From the NCBI GenBank assembly GCA_014323765.1, contig JACONM010000012.1, forward strand, positions 166,206-202,249: a stretch of 36,044 nucleotides of DNA, read 5' to 3'. Source of the stretch: Cellvibrionales bacterium. GTDB lineage: Bacteria > Pseudomonadota > Gammaproteobacteria > Pseudomonadales > GM7GCV1. Below the pieces are notes generated by a model. It searched no databases, was not told the DNA's origin, and worked only from the letters and a program-made list of their open reading frames with translations. Below, piece after piece: positions 17,464 to 26,736 of this stretch. Position numbers and translations under genes: made by a program. Within the stretch, counting starts at the first letter, position 1. Each line of letters starts with the position of its first letter.

Positions 17464-19300
17464 TGTAACCCGGCTTATCGCCGCCTTTTTCCGCCGGCTA
17501 GCGCGCTTCTTGAGCATGCTGCGCAGCCTATTCCTCAACCTGCTGACGCTATTCATCCTGGTCGTCCTTCTGGGCTCGATCGGCACCCTGCTAAGCCAAC
17601 GCGATGCCGTGCCAATCCCCGATTCCGGGGCTCTGCGCGTCGACCTAGAAGGCCGCCTAGTCGACCAAAAAACCTACATCGACCCGCTCGATATCGCCCT
17701 CAACCCGGACGAGATCCCCATCGAGATCCGCGTATTTGATCTGGTGCAGGCCATAGATCTCGCCACCGCAGACGAGCGCATCAATTCCATGACCCTGATC
17801 CTCGATGGCCTAGAGCAAACCGGCATCTCCAAAATTGAAGAAGTCGGGCGGGCCATCATGCGCTTTCGCGACAGCGGCAAACCCGTCATCGCCATCGCCG
17901 ATTCCTACACCCAAAGCCAATACCTTCTCGCCTCCTACGCCGACCGCATCCTGCTAAACCCCCTCGGCTGGGTGGAATTGGCCGGCCTCGCCAGCTACCG
18001 CACCTACATGGCCGACGCGCTGGACAAACTCCGGGTGGACGTGCGCGTCTTCCGCTCCGGTCCACACAAGGATGCCGCCGAAACACTAGTCGCCAATCGC
18101 ATGAGCGAAGCCAGCCGCGCCCAAAGCCAACGCCTAGTCGACGACCTCTGGCAGCAATACCGCGAGGGCCTATTAGACCGCCGCCCCATCACCGCCGCAC
18201 AGCTGGAAGACTACAGCCACCGGCTAGATCAACTCCTAACCGAGACCAACTTATCGCTCGCCGAACTCGCCCTACAAACCGGCCTAGTGGATGCCCTAGT
18301 CACCCGCGAAGAAGTCATGCAGGAATTGCAAGCCACTGCCGGGGCCACCGAAGAAGGCGATTTTTACCACCACAGCAACGCGCTGACCTACTTGCACGCC
18401 AACCGCCCCGAGGCGGATCCACTGCTGCCCAAAGTCGGCTACCTCGTCGCCAGCGGCATGATTTTAGACGGCGTGCAACCACCCGGCAGCATAGGCGGCG
18501 ATTCGCTGGCCGGACTGTTAAAACAGGCGCGCCTGCACGATGACCTAGCCGCCCTAGTGGTGCGCATCGACTCGCCCGGCGGCAGCGCCTTCGCCTCCGA
18601 AGTCATTCGCCAAGAATTGTTGCAATACAACCGCGCCGGCATCCCCGTGGTGGTCTCCATGGGCGCACTGGCCGCCTCAGGCGGCTACTGGATCGCCGCC
18701 CCCGCCGACCAAATCTGGGCCACTCCCAGCACCCTGACCGGCAGCATCGGTGCCGTCACCCTAATGCCGACCATCGACCGCTCGCTGGACGCTCTCGGCC
18801 TGCACCCCGATGGGGTCACCAGTGCCCCGCTGGCCGATGCCTTCCGCCTAGACCGCCCGCCCTCCCCGGCCGCCGGGCGCATCATGCAATCTGAGATCGA
18901 CCGCCTCTACCGCCGCTTTCTAGGGCTGGTGTCCACAGCGCGCAGCCTGCCGCTCGAACAACTTGAACCCATAGCCGGTGGGCGCGTTTGGACCGGCCGC
19001 GAAGCACAAGATCTAGGGCTGGTCGACCGCCTCGGCTCCCAATTCGATGCCATCGAAGCAGCCGCACAGCTGGCCGAGATCCCCGCTGAGTATCAGATTT
19101 ACCCGGTCGAACCCCCGCTCGGCCTCGGCGAACAGATCCTCCGCGAAATAATGGAAAACGCCCCCTTTTCCCTCAATCTAAACTTACCCACTAGCCTGCA
19201 CAGCCTGCTTGGCCTCGCCAAAACCCCCGCCGCCGATCTGCTGCTCAACGACCCCGCCCACAAATACCTGCACTGCGGCGACTGCCCGCTCGACCTTTAA
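17456..19300 (+). CDS. sppA: signal peptide peptidase A, 67 kDa type
   Basis: A 614-residue membrane-anchored serine protease that degrades cleaved signal peptides. One membrane helix lies near residues 25-43. Two tandem SppA domains follow. The catalytic Lys205 is in [13 protein letters not shown] and the nucleophile Ser408 in [12 protein letters not shown], at nearly the same positions as E. coli Lys209 and Ser409. That agreement supports ATG 17456 (with a GGGA site) over an in-frame ATG four codons upstream. Co-transcribed with arsC-DUF2069. Confidence 0.96.
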   Translation: MANVTRLIAAFFRRLARFLSMLRSLFLNLLTLFILVVLLGSIGTLLSQRDAVPIPDSGALRVDLEGRLVDQKTYIDPLDIALNPDEIPIEIRVFDLVQAIDLATADERINSMTLILDGLEQTGISKIEEVGRAIMRFRDSGKPVIAIADSYTQSQYLLASYADRILLNPLGWVELAGLASYRTYMADALDKLRVDVRVFRSGPHKDAAETLVANRMSEASRAQSQRLVDDLWQQYREGLLDRRPITAAQLEDYSHRLDQLLTETNLSLAELALQTGLVDALVTREEVMQELQATAGATEEGDFYHHSNALTYLHANRPEADPLLPKVGYLVASGMILDGVQPPGSIGGDSLAGLLKQARLHDDLAALVVRIDSPGGSAFASEVIRQELLQYNRAGIPVVVSMGALAASGGYWIAAPADQIWATPSTLTGSIGAVTLMPTIDRSLDALGLHPDGVTSAPLADAFRLDRPPSPAAGRIMQSEIDRLYRRFLGLVSTARSLPLEQLEPIAGGRVWTGREAQDLGLVDRLGSQFDAIEAAAQLAEIPAEYQIYPVEPPLGLGEQILREIMENAPFSLNLNLPTSLHSLLGLAKTPAADLLLNDPAHKYLHCGDCPLDL

Positions 19301-19325
19301 CGCGGACACACCGGGCAATCGGTCG

Positions 19326-19937
19326 ATGGAAGCCATCCTAAACAACAAACTCGGCCTCACCGACCAAGCCGCCCTCGCCCGGGCGGAAGAGCGGCTCAGC
19401 AAACAGCAAGCGCGGCAGCTATTCGACTCCGGCGATATGGCGCAAGCGGAAGTCGGCACCTTCGCCGGCCTCGCCTTTATCCACCGCTACCTGTTCGGCA
19501 ACATTTACCCCTTCGCCGGCAAACTGCGCGAACAAAATATCGCCAAGGACAATTTCCGCTTCGCCTCGCCAATGTATTTGTCACAATCCCTAAAACATAT
19601 CGATAAAATGCCGCAAAAAACCTTCGCCGCCATTATCGAAAAGTACGTAGAAATGAACATCGCCCACCCCTTCCGCGAAGGCAACGGCCGCGCCACCCGA
19701 ATCTGGCTAGATTTAATCTTGAAACAGGAACTGCACCAAGTGGTAAATTGGAACATGGTAAAAAAAGCCGATTATCTAGCCGCCATGCAACGCAGCCCAG
19801 TGAACGATCTAGAATTAAAAACCCTACTCCAAGCCGCCCTAACCGATCAAACAAAAAGCCGCACCCTCTTCATGCAGGGCATAGACACCAGCTACCACTA
19901 CGAAGGCTACAACACTTTCCAAACCGCGGAGTTGTAG
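19326..19937 (+). CDS. fic: class III Fic AMP-transferase (NmFic-like)
   Basis: A 203-residue Fic-domain protein. The active loop [12 protein letters not shown] has catalytic His114 and phosphate-binding Glu118, Asn120, Gly121 and Arg122. The C-terminus carries SYHYEG (Ser189-Glu193-Gly194), matching the (S/T)xxxE(G/N) inhibitory motif of class III Fic enzymes such as Neisseria meningitidis NmFic. The overall sequence also resembles NmFic closely (FESGD-like start, [17 protein letters not shown]). It probably AMPylates a protein target, with DNA gyrase known for relatives, and restrains itself without a separate antitoxin. It starts 25 bases after sppA with no clear Shine-Dalgarno. It is absent from the usual sppA context and is probably accessory. 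Confidence 0.93.
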   Translation: MEAILNNKLGLTDQAALARAEERLSKQQARQLFDSGDMAQAEVGTFAGLAFIHRYLFGNIYPFAGKLREQNIAKDNFRFASPMYLSQSLKHIDKMPQKTFAAIIEKYVEMNIAHPFREGNGRATRIWLDLILKQELHQVVNWNMVKKADYLAAMQRSPVNDLELKTLLQAALTDQTKSRTLFMQGIDTSYHYEGYNTFQTAEL

Positions 19938-20010
19938 CGATGGGAATGCGAGCAATCAGATATCGATATCTCAGACCATTTTCCCCAAGCCGGGAAAATG
20001 GTCCCCATCG
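19938..20010. repeat. nested inverted repeats after fic
   Basis: Three dyads occupy the 117-base fic/ArsC gap. An outer 7-base pair CGATGGG (19938-19944) and CCCATCG (20004-20010) encloses a 14-base perfect palindrome AGATATCGATATCT (19958-19971) and a perfect 11-base stem ACCATTTTCCC / GGGAAAATGGT with a 6-base loop (19975-20002). No T-run follows, so a simple terminator is unlikely. It may be an operator, a mobile repeat remnant or an RNA structure. Confidence 0.7.
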
Positions 20011-20054
20011 GTTCCGGCGCAGATCAACCCAAAGCAATTTAAGGAGAATAACCC

Positions 20055-20450
20055 ATGGCTCCAAATAACCCCACAACAAAAAACCCAACCCCGCCCACCG
20101 CCAACCCATGCCACCTATACGGCATCCCCAACTGCGACTCCGTAAAAAAGGCCCGCAAATGGCTAACTGCGACAGGCATCGATTATCAATTCATCGATTT
20201 CCGCAAAGATGGCATCGACCGCAGACAATTAGCCGACTGGATAAAACACGCCGGGCTGGAGAAGGTATTAAATCGCCGCGGCACCACTTGGCGCAAACTC
20301 AGCGAATCGCAACGCGCTTTGCAATCGACCGAACAAGCCCTAGATTTACTTTGCGCCAAACCCACGTTAATCAAACGACCGGTGCTCATTAGGGGCGACC
20401 AACTCCAAATCGGTTTTAATGCGGAAGATTACACCCGTATTTTCAAGTAA
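20055..20450 (+). CDS. ArsC/Spx-family thioredoxin-fold protein, YffB-like
   Basis: A 131-residue ArsC-family protein with active-site YGIPNCDSVKKARKWL (Cys27), FIDFRKDGI, NRRGTTWRKL and IKRPVLIRG. It lies directly before dapD, as in several gammaproteobacteria where this family is called YffB; the biochemical role is not settled. AAGGAG before ATG 20055 is strong, so the 18-residue Asn/Pro/Thr-rich N-terminal extension is probably real. The gap to dapD is 28 bases. Confidence 0.88.
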   Translation: MAPNNPTTKNPTPPTANPCHLYGIPNCDSVKKARKWLTATGIDYQFIDFRKDGIDRRQLADWIKHAGLEKVLNRRGTTWRKLSESQRALQSTEQALDLLCAKPTLIKRPVLIRGDQLQIGFNAEDYTRIFK

Positions 20451-20478
20451 AGCAATTTCCAAGATAAGCGAGGAAACC

Positions 20479-21513
20479 ATGACACAGCTTTATGCGCTCG
20501 GCATCGGTCGCGGTACCCAAAACACCCAAGGACAATGGCTGGAAGTATTTTATCCAGCCCCACTGCTGAATCCCCCTGCAGAATTGGCCGCGGCCATTCT
20601 CAATACGGTGGGGGCCGGCACACACGCCATTAAAAACACAGAACAGGGCCAGCGACTAAGTCAAACACTGCGCACCGCCAGAGCAGGCGAACAGGCGGCT
20701 ATCCTAGACGGGTTCTGCGCCGATCTTCCCGCAGCGGGGCAAACGGTAATCTGCGCCTTGCCCACGGACAGCCCACCGGCGGACGTGCCCACCGCCTACC
20801 TAAAATTGCAGCTAATCTCGCACCGTTTAGTCCGCCCGCATGGCACCAACCTAGAGGGCATTTTCGCCACCCTGCCCAATGTCGCATGGACCAACGAAGG
20901 CGCGATCGATGCGCAGGAATTGCCCGCACGACAACACAAAGCCCGGGCGCAAGGCACCCCACTGCAAGTGCAAGCGGTCGATAAATTCCCACGCATGACC
21001 GATTATGTGATGCCATCCGGAGTGCGCATCGGCGATGCCCGCCGCGTCCGCCTCGGAGCCTATTTAGGCGCGGGCACCACCGTAATGCATGAAGGCTTTG
21101 TCAACTTCAACGCCGGCACCGAAGGCCCCAATATGGTTGAAGGGCGCATCTCCGCAGGCGTTTTTATCGGCGCAGGCTCCGACCTCGGCGGCGGCTGTTC
21201 AATCATGGGCACCCTCTCCGGCGGCGGCGAACTGATCATTTCCGTCGGCAAAGACTGCCTAATCGGGGCTAACGCCGGATTGGGAATCCCACTCGGCGAC
21301 CGCTGCACTATCGAGGCCGGGCTGTATCTCACCGCCGGCACCAAAGTGCAAACTATCGACACGCAGGGGCGATCGACAGGCGCAGTCAAAGCAAAAAAAT
21401 TAGCCAACCAATCCGACCTATTATTCCGCCGCAATTCCCTCAACGGCACTGTCGAATGCCTACCAAATCGCGCCGCCATCGCCCTAAATAAAACCCTGCA
21501 TCAAAACAACTAA
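20479..21513 (+). CDS. dapD: tetrahydrodipicolinate N-succinyltransferase
   Basis: A 344-residue acyltransferase of lysine and meso-diaminopimelate synthesis, transferring succinyl from CoA to tetrahydrodipicolinate. The start MTQLYALGIGRGTQNTQGQW and length match the Pseudomonas-type DapD, which is longer than the E. coli form. The C-terminal half is a left-handed beta-helix with hexapeptide turns (VRIGDARRVRLGAYLGAGTT, GPNMVEGRISAGVFIGAGSD, LIGANAGLGIPLGD). ATG 20479 has an AGGA site upstream. Confidence 0.96.
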   Translation: MTQLYALGIGRGTQNTQGQWLEVFYPAPLLNPPAELAAAILNTVGAGTHAIKNTEQGQRLSQTLRTARAGEQAAILDGFCADLPAAGQTVICALPTDSPPADVPTAYLKLQLISHRLVRPHGTNLEGIFATLPNVAWTNEGAIDAQELPARQHKARAQGTPLQVQAVDKFPRMTDYVMPSGVRIGDARRVRLGAYLGAGTTVMHEGFVNFNAGTEGPNMVEGRISAGVFIGAGSDLGGGCSIMGTLSGGGELIISVGKDCLIGANAGLGIPLGDRCTIEAGLYLTAGTKVQTIDTQGRSTGAVKAKKLANQSDLLFRRNSLNGTVECLPNRAAIALNKTLHQNN

Positions 21514-21550
21514 CCGCCAAACCTAGCCAGCCGGCATTCTAAAAAACGCA

Positions 21551-22984
21551 CTATTGCCGATGCACCCAGTCGACAATTAGATCGCCAATCTCGTTGCCAA
21601 TACCGCGATGCACCGCCGGGTGATTCACCATAAACACCAGCGCATAACGCCGACCACTCTGCGCCTGCACCACGCCCGCCAACGCCGTCACATCCTTCAG
21701 CCGACCAGTTTTCAAATGCGCATACCCATGCGCCTCTGCATCCGGCTGGCGCCGCCGCATGGTGCCGTCCACTCCATTCAGCGGCAACGAAGCAAAAAAT
21801 TCCGCCGCCAACGGCGAGCGATAAGCCCGGCGAATAACCTCAATCAACATCTGCCCATCCGCACGGGCCAGCCGCGCCCGCCCCGAACCATTCACCAGAA
21901 CAAGATTGTCGACCGGAACTTCCTGCGCCTGCAATAATTCCACAATAGCCGCCACGCCCTGCTCCGGTCGCGCCGGCACCCCCCGAGTTTCAGCAGCGAT
22001 GGTCAGCAACAAATGGCGCGCCATGGTGTTATTACTGTGTTTATTGGTAGACACCAAAATCTCGCGCAGCGGGGCCGACTGCCAAACCATAAACGGTTCC
22101 TCATCGGCGGAAACATTCAACACCGCCTTGCGATGCCACCCGCCGAGCACCCCGCCCTGCTCCTCCCACAACAATCGAAACAGCGCATAAAAATAAGAAT
22201 GCGGCTGCAACACGGTGCGCACCATTTGATAATCCACGCACCCAATCGGATAATCGCCGCGCAATTCCAACCGATTACGCGCCCGCCCGGTCACCGCCAC
22301 GCTAATATCCGCATTGTCCGCGACGCATTCACCGGGAATTAAACGCAAGCGATTGCGCAGCCGCACCCCCGGCAGGTCGGGCACCATATCGACCGCAACC
22401 GAATCGCCCGCCGGTTTCAGCGACAGGCGCACCGCCTGCAAATTGACCAACAGCGCATTGGGTGCAAGGTTATAAGTGCGCGCCGGACGACCATCAAAGT
22501 CCCCCGCATCCTCTGCAATGGGTGCAAAAAAACCGTCATCGAGAAGCAAATTGCCGGTAATTTTCCGCACCCCACGGCGGCGCAATTCGCGCAAATGCAG
22601 CCAAAAATCCTGCATGCGCATAAAAGGATCCCCCCCGCCCCGCACCGCCAAATGGCCTTTCAATACACCGTTTTTAAGCGGGCCGCGCAAGTAAATCTCG
22701 GTCGACCAGCGATAGCCCGGCCCCAACAATTCCAGCGCAGCATAAGTAGTAATCAGTTTAATAAGGGAAGCCGGGTTGCGCGCCACCTGCGGGTTCAAAC
22801 GCACCAGCGGCGGCCCACCGTCCAGCGGCTCAATCAGCAAAGTAACCGCCGACTGCGGAATACCCGCCCGCTCCAACGCACCAGCAATCGGCACCGGCAC
22901 CGCAACAGAATCCCGCGCCAGCAATGCACCCGCAAAAGCAAGCAACGTCAACGCCCAGAAAACCCGCTCGCAGAGAAACGGCAT
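21551..22984 (-). CDS. dacB: D-alanyl-D-alanine carboxypeptidase/endopeptidase PBP4
   Basis: A 477-residue periplasmic penicillin-binding protein of class C type, trimming peptidoglycan stems and cross-links. A signal peptide covers about residues 1-23. The three active-site motifs are SxxK (Ser73-Leu-Ile-Lys76 in NPASLIKLIT), SxN in STNKHSNNTM and KTG in AHLKTGRLKD. The large insert between the first and second motifs is typical of PBP4. ATG 22984 follows an AGGGTG site. Convergent with dapD, with no clear terminator in the 37-base gap. Confidence 0.95.
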   Translation of the reverse strand: MPFLCERVFWALTLLAFAGALLARDSVAVPVPIAGALERAGIPQSAVTLLIEPLDGGPPLVRLNPQVARNPASLIKLITTYAALELLGPGYRWSTEIYLRGPLKNGVLKGHLAVRGGGDPFMRMQDFWLHLRELRRRGVRKITGNLLLDDGFFAPIAEDAGDFDGRPARTYNLAPNALLVNLQAVRLSLKPAGDSVAVDMVPDLPGVRLRNRLRLIPGECVADNADISVAVTGRARNRLELRGDYPIGCVDYQMVRTVLQPHSYFYALFRLLWEEQGGVLGGWHRKAVLNVSADEEPFMVWQSAPLREILVSTNKHSNNTMARHLLLTIAAETRGVPARPEQGVAAIVELLQAQEVPVDNLVLVNGSGRARLARADGQMLIEVIRRAYRSPLAAEFFASLPLNGVDGTMRRRQPDAEAHGYAHLKTGRLKDVTALAGVVQAQSGRRYALVFMVNHPAVHRGIGNEIGDLIVDWVHRQ

Positions 22985-23052
22985 TCAATGCACCCTATAG
23001 ATTGCCCACCCCAGCCAAAAACTAAACCCGCATGGCCGCGCTGCCACGCTGC

Positions 23053-23058
23053 TATAAT
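23053..23058 (+). promoter_or_regulatory. TATAAT -10 box of tRNA-Leu
   Basis: A perfect TATAAT lies 49 bases before the mature tRNA 5' end, with no good -35 hexamer at normal spacing. It implies a short 5' leader removed by RNase P. Confidence 0.45.
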
Positions 23059-23106
23059 CCGCACCCCGCCCGCCTTGCGCCCTACTTCGTGGCGCAGCGG
23101 CACCCA

Positions 23107-23193
23107 GCCAGAGTGGTGGAATTGGTAGACACAGGGGATTCAAAATCCCCCGCCCTTAAAAGCGTGCCGGTTCGAGTCCGGCCTCTGGTACCA
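23107..23193 (+). tRNA. tRNA-Leu (CAA anticodon)
   Basis: An 87-base class II tRNA including encoded CCA. The acceptor arm GCCAGAG pairs with CTCTGGT, followed by discriminator A and CCA. The anticodon stem GGGGA/TCCCC frames loop TTCAAAA with CAA at 23141-23143, reading UUG. A long variable arm with CGC/GCG stem identifies leucine, and the T arm is GCCGG TTCGAGT CCGGC. The first acceptor pair is G-U instead of the usual G-C. It is convergent with nhaA. Confidence 0.97.
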
Positions 23194-23212
23194 ACCTCTT
23201 CACGCCCCGCCC

Positions 23213-24442
23213 TCATTCCTCCGTAGCCGCTTTCGCCGCGCCGACCGCCGGCTTTTTGGCCGGCAGACTAAGCTGCAACACCAAATACCCCACCAGTGCC
23301 GAGAGGATCGAGCCGGCCAAAATCCCCAACCGACCGCCGCTCAGTTCCGCGCTACCGTGCTCAAAAGCCAAACCGGCGATGAACAGACTCATAGTAAAGC
23401 CAATGCCGCAAGCCATGGCCGCACCCAATATTTGCGGCCAGGTCACTCGCTCCGGCAGGCGCGCCAGTCCCACCGCCACGGCCAAGCCAACAAAACCGAG
23501 GATGCCGATGGGTTTGCCCAACAGCAGGCCGAGAATAACGCCCAAAGTGATGGGTTCCGCCAGAGAACCGATCGACATCTCGCCGAGATTCAGCCCAGCA
23601 TTGGCAAAGGCAAACAGCGGCAGGATGGCGAAGGCCACCGGCGCGTGCAGGTCGTGCTCCATCTCTTTAATTGGCGACCGTCCGCGCTCATCGCGCATGG
23701 GAATACAAAAGGCGATCAACACGCCGGCCAAGGTGGCGTGGATGCCAGACTTCAACACCGCCACCCAAAGCACGATGCCGAGCAACACATAGCCCGCCAC
23801 CTCGGTCACGCCCATGCGGTTCATCAGGATGGCACCCCCCAAAGCCACCGCCCCCACCGACAGCGCAGTCAGCGACAGGTCGCTGGAATAGAACAGCGCG
23901 ATAATCATAATCGCCGCCAGATCATCAAAAATCGCCAGCGTCAACAAAAAGACCTTCAGTGCCACCGGCACCCGCTGCCCAAACAACCCCAGCAAAGCCA
24001 GCGCAAAGGCAATATCGGTCGCCACCGGCACCGCCCAGCCGCGCAGCGCATCCGGATCCCCCCCGTTCAACCACACATAAATGGCCGCCGGCACTAACAT
24101 GCCCCCAAGCGCACCAATGCCCGGCAGCACAATCTGTGGCAGGCTCGACAGCTCGCCCTCAAGCATCTCACGCTTGATTTCCAAGCCGATGAGAAAGAAG
24201 AAAATGGCCATCAGGCCATCGTTTATCCACAGCAGCAGCGGCTTCTCGATGCCAAACTCGCCAACCTTGAGCAGCGCGATCTCCGTATCGAGAAACTGAC
24301 TGTACAACGGGGCCAGCACCGAATTGGCCACCAGCATGGCCAAAATAGCGGCGCACAGCAACAGGATTCCGCCAGCCGCTTCCAGCCGGATGAAGTTCTG
24401 TACGGCGTTGAGGAGGGGGGAACTCGGTGGCGTTTGCTGCAT
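23213..24442 (-). CDS. nhaA: Na+/H+ antiporter NhaA
   Basis: A 409-residue inner-membrane antiporter exchanging two H+ for one Na+. The ion site is intact: Asp173-Asp174 in LAIFDDLAAIMI and the upstream ATDIAFALALLG. FFFLIGLEIKREMLEGEL and GIGFTMSLFIAGLAF are family blocks. ATG 24442 (MQQTPPSSPLL) was preferred to an in-frame TTG seven codons earlier. Its likely regulator nhaR is 2.7 kb upstream rather than adjacent. Confidence 0.96.
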   Translation of the reverse strand: MQQTPPSSPLLNAVQNFIRLEAAGGILLLCAAILAMLVANSVLAPLYSQFLDTEIALLKVGEFGIEKPLLLWINDGLMAIFFFLIGLEIKREMLEGELSSLPQIVLPGIGALGGMLVPAAIYVWLNGGDPDALRGWAVPVATDIAFALALLGLFGQRVPVALKVFLLTLAIFDDLAAIMIIALFYSSDLSLTALSVGAVALGGAILMNRMGVTEVAGYVLLGIVLWVAVLKSGIHATLAGVLIAFCIPMRDERGRSPIKEMEHDLHAPVAFAILPLFAFANAGLNLGEMSIGSLAEPITLGVILGLLLGKPIGILGFVGLAVAVGLARLPERVTWPQILGAAMACGIGFTMSLFIAGLAFEHGSAELSGGRLGILAGSILSALVGYLVLQLSLPAKKPAVGAAKAATEE

Positions 24443-24633
24443 GATTTTTCTCGCAGATGGCAACTTGCACCCGCCATTGTCTACCGATTACGGCGATTTT
24501 GCCAGTGGTTAAGGGATTTTTTTGCGCCACGCCTCAGCAGCCCAGACCCAGATACCCAGCACCCAGCCCGGTGGACGGCGACACCAGCAGCCCGACCCAT
24601 TGAGCACCACCCATCTCAATGCTAGGAAAATAC

Positions 24634-26004
24634 CTAGGTTCTTTCCCGCAGTTTGCGCTCGATGCATTCGATCATAAGCCCGGCTATGTCTTTCTCGGTC
24701 ACGGACTCAATCCCCTCCAGCCCCGGCGAGGAATTTATTTCCAAAACCTTCGGCCCCGACTTGGAACGAATGATATCGACACCCGCCACCTGCAACCCCA
24801 CCGCCTTGGCCGCCACCACAGCTATTTTACGCTCCGCCGATGTAATTTTTACCGGGCTGGCAGAGCCACCAAGGTGCAGGTTGGCGCGAAATTCACCGGC
24901 GGCAGCCTCCCGCTGAATAGAGCCAACCACCTTGCCATCGATCACCAAACAGCGAATATCTTTGCCATCCGCTTCCTTAATAAACTCCTGAACCAAAATG
25001 TTAGCTTGCAAGCTCTTGAAGGCACTGATCACGCTTTCTGCCGCTTTCACTGTCTCAGCCAGAACGACCCCTTTCCCCTGTGTGCCCTCTAAAAGTTTAA
25101 TCACCAATGGGGTGCCGCCCACCATCTTAATAATATCCGTGGTATCCATGGGTGAATTGGCAAAACCGGTCGTCGGCATGGGCACCCGTTTTGTAGACAG
25201 CATCTGCAACGAGCGCAGCTTATCGCGAGAACGAGCGATAGACACCGAATCATTCAGGCAATAAGCCCCCGTGGATTCAAACTGACGCGCCACCGAACAA
25301 CCATAAAACGTCATCGCCGGTTTAATCCGCGGAATAATCGCATCCACATCATCCAGCAGCTGGCCGCCGCGATAATGCACTTCTGGATTGTTCGAGCTAA
25401 TGTTCATATAACACTGGCTGATATTCACAAAACGCATCTCATGCCCGCGCTCTTCGCCCGCCTCAATCAAGCGTTTATTTGAGTAAAGCTCTGGATTACT
25501 GGCCAGCACCACAATGCGCAAACCATCTTTTTTCGGCCTCACCGTGCCATAATACTGTTTCAATTCATCGGTAGACACCGTCCCCAAACAAAAAGACCGA
25601 TCCGGATCAATTAACACCCGATTGGCCATCGCCTCCCGCCCAATCAGCATACGGTAGCCCATGGTATCGCGGTTGGTGAGCGTCACTTCGATATCCCAAG
25701 TCTCACCCCCCAGAGTGATCGGCGTTTTAATAACCGGGCGGCGTTCTTTATCGCCGCTAGAGCTCTTCACATTGCGTTTATCGACCACCAAACCGCGGCA
25801 GCTTTGAATAGTCTTGCGATCATTCTGAATGGGGTGAATATCAAAATGCACATAGCGCTTGCCCGCCTCTTCAAACTGATGGATATTAAACGCATGCAGC
25901 GAGGATGTCTTAGCCCCGGAGTCCACCCGCGCTTTAATCGCCGGCAACCCAAGCTCTTCCAGCCCGCACCATTCTTCCTGCCCGATGACAATTTTGTCTT
26001 CCAT
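24634..26004 (-). CDS. RimB-type protease fused to RimK glutamate ligase
   Basis: A 456-residue two-domain protein. Residues 1-155 are a retropepsin-like 'ATP-dependent zinc protease' (DUF785/RimB) domain with the catalytic-type motif [13 protein letters not shown] (Asp28). Residues 161-456 are an ATP-grasp ligase of the RimK family, starting [18 protein letters not shown] and including [12 protein letters not shown] and [14 protein letters not shown]. RimK adds glutamates to the C-terminus of ribosomal protein S6, and RimB is its partner protease in Pseudomonas. ATG 26004 has a GAGG site; an in-frame start up to 10 codons earlier is possible. It sits alone between nhaA and a small orphan. 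Confidence 0.9.
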   Translation of the reverse strand: MEDKIVIGQEEWCGLEELGLPAIKARVDSGAKTSSLHAFNIHQFEEAGKRYVHFDIHPIQNDRKTIQSCRGLVVDKRNVKSSSGDKERRPVIKTPITLGGETWDIEVTLTNRDTMGYRMLIGREAMANRVLIDPDRSFCLGTVSTDELKQYYGTVRPKKDGLRIVVLASNPELYSNKRLIEAGEERGHEMRFVNISQCYMNISSNNPEVHYRGGQLLDDVDAIIPRIKPAMTFYGCSVARQFESTGAYCLNDSVSIARSRDKLRSLQMLSTKRVPMPTTGFANSPMDTTDIIKMVGGTPLVIKLLEGTQGKGVVLAETVKAAESVISAFKSLQANILVQEFIKEADGKDIRCLVIDGKVVGSIQREAAAGEFRANLHLGGSASPVKITSAERKIAVVAAKAVGLQVAGVDIIRSKSGPKVLEINSSPGLEGIESVTEKDIAGLMIECIERKLRERT

Positions 26005-26075
26005 CGCCTGCCTCATTTTCAATAACCCCCGCAACCCGCCACTTTCCGATTGCGACCATTATGCCAGCGATTGAA

Positions 26076-26095
26076 GTGTTTTTTGCGTAAAACAC
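26076..26095. promoter_or_regulatory. 7-base dyad upstream of protease-RimK gene
   Basis: A perfect inverted repeat GTGTTTT-6-AAAACAC lies 72-91 bases before the fused gene's ATG, just upstream of a CATAAT sequence (minus strand) that could be its -10 box. Position suits an operator, though it could also end the upstream orphan transcript. Confidence 0.35.
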
Positions 26096-26163
26096 AGGAA
26101 TCGATTCACCCGGCTAGTACCCGCCAAGCAGGTACCGTGGTGGGGCGCAGGGGAGGCTTAGAG

Positions 26164-26186
26164 AGGTGGAGGTGGAGGTGGAGGTG
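26164..26186. repeat. hexanucleotide repeat, AGGTGG x4
   Basis: Nearly four tandem copies of AGGTGG/GGTGGA in the 249-base gap between the fused protease-RimK gene and the small orphan. The gap otherwise holds no gene that I can support. Confidence 0.7.
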
Positions 26187-26253
26187 AAAGGGCGCAGGCA
26201 AGATAAATACAGCGCAACGCGACAAGCACAGTGGCGAGATGCGCCACCGCGCC

Positions 26254-26589
26254 CTAGGCAGGCAAGGCAAGGCGAATAGCAGTAGGCGCAGCAGGCGATG
26301 AGGAACGCTCAACCAGTTGGGTCCCATCCAAAAGCCGCCGCGCCGCCCCAATCGACTCATCGAGGTCGGCCAGCACGGCATCGCACCAAGTATCTGGCTC
26401 GCCGAAACGCTCCATATGGCTATGGTTGCGCTGTCGGCAGTGGCGTTTGACCGCCAGCAGCAGTTCCAGCACCTTAGCGGCGGAATCCTCGCCGCGCATG
26501 TCGCCGACCGGCAGGCTAAGCGGAACAGGCGAGGGGGCGGCAAAGTTTGCTTGGCCGACCGGCTTGAGCGAGTGCAAGGATGCGTTCAT
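26254..26589 (-). CDS. small protein of unknown function
   Basis: A 111-residue frame starting at ATG 26589 after a strong GGGGGA site. No signal peptide or membrane helix is seen. The N-terminus is low in charge; the centre (KVLELLLAVKRHCRQRNHSH, then DAVLADLDESIGAARRLLDG) looks helical, and the tail is Ala/Pro-rich. I recognise no family. The ribosome-binding site and balanced centre favour a real gene, but the C-terminal part is composed of simple sequence. Confidence 0.5.
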   Translation of the reverse strand: MNASLHSLKPVGQANFAAPSPVPLSLPVGDMRGEDSAAKVLELLLAVKRHCRQRNHSHMERFGEPDTWCDAVLADLDESIGAARRLLDGTQLVERSSSPAAPTAIRLALPA

Positions 26590-26736
26590 GATTTCCCCCG
26601 TTGCAATGGGTCTCTAGGGCAGTTGCGTCGCATTCTTGCGCAGGAAGCAAATTCGTACAATCCGAAGATAACGTAGTTTTATTGCGGATTTTTCGATTTA
26701 TCGAGGGACGGAATCAATGCCGAACTGTGGACTCAG

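Noticed and set aside
22595-23128. Plus-strand frame of 177 codons opposite dacB
   Set aside because: It is antisense to an intact PBP4 with all active-site motifs and runs into the tRNA gene.
23246-23265. GCCGGC-TTTTTG-GCCGGC-like stem near the nhaA end as a terminator
   Set aside because: It lies within the nhaA coding sequence (Ala-Lys-Lys-Pro-Ala codons) and has no T-run after the stem.
26106-26543. Minus-strand 145-codon frame overlapping the small orphan
   Set aside because: Its translation ends in Leu/His repeats from the AGGTGG tract and is Arg/Cys-rich; the 111-codon frame has the better ribosome-binding site.
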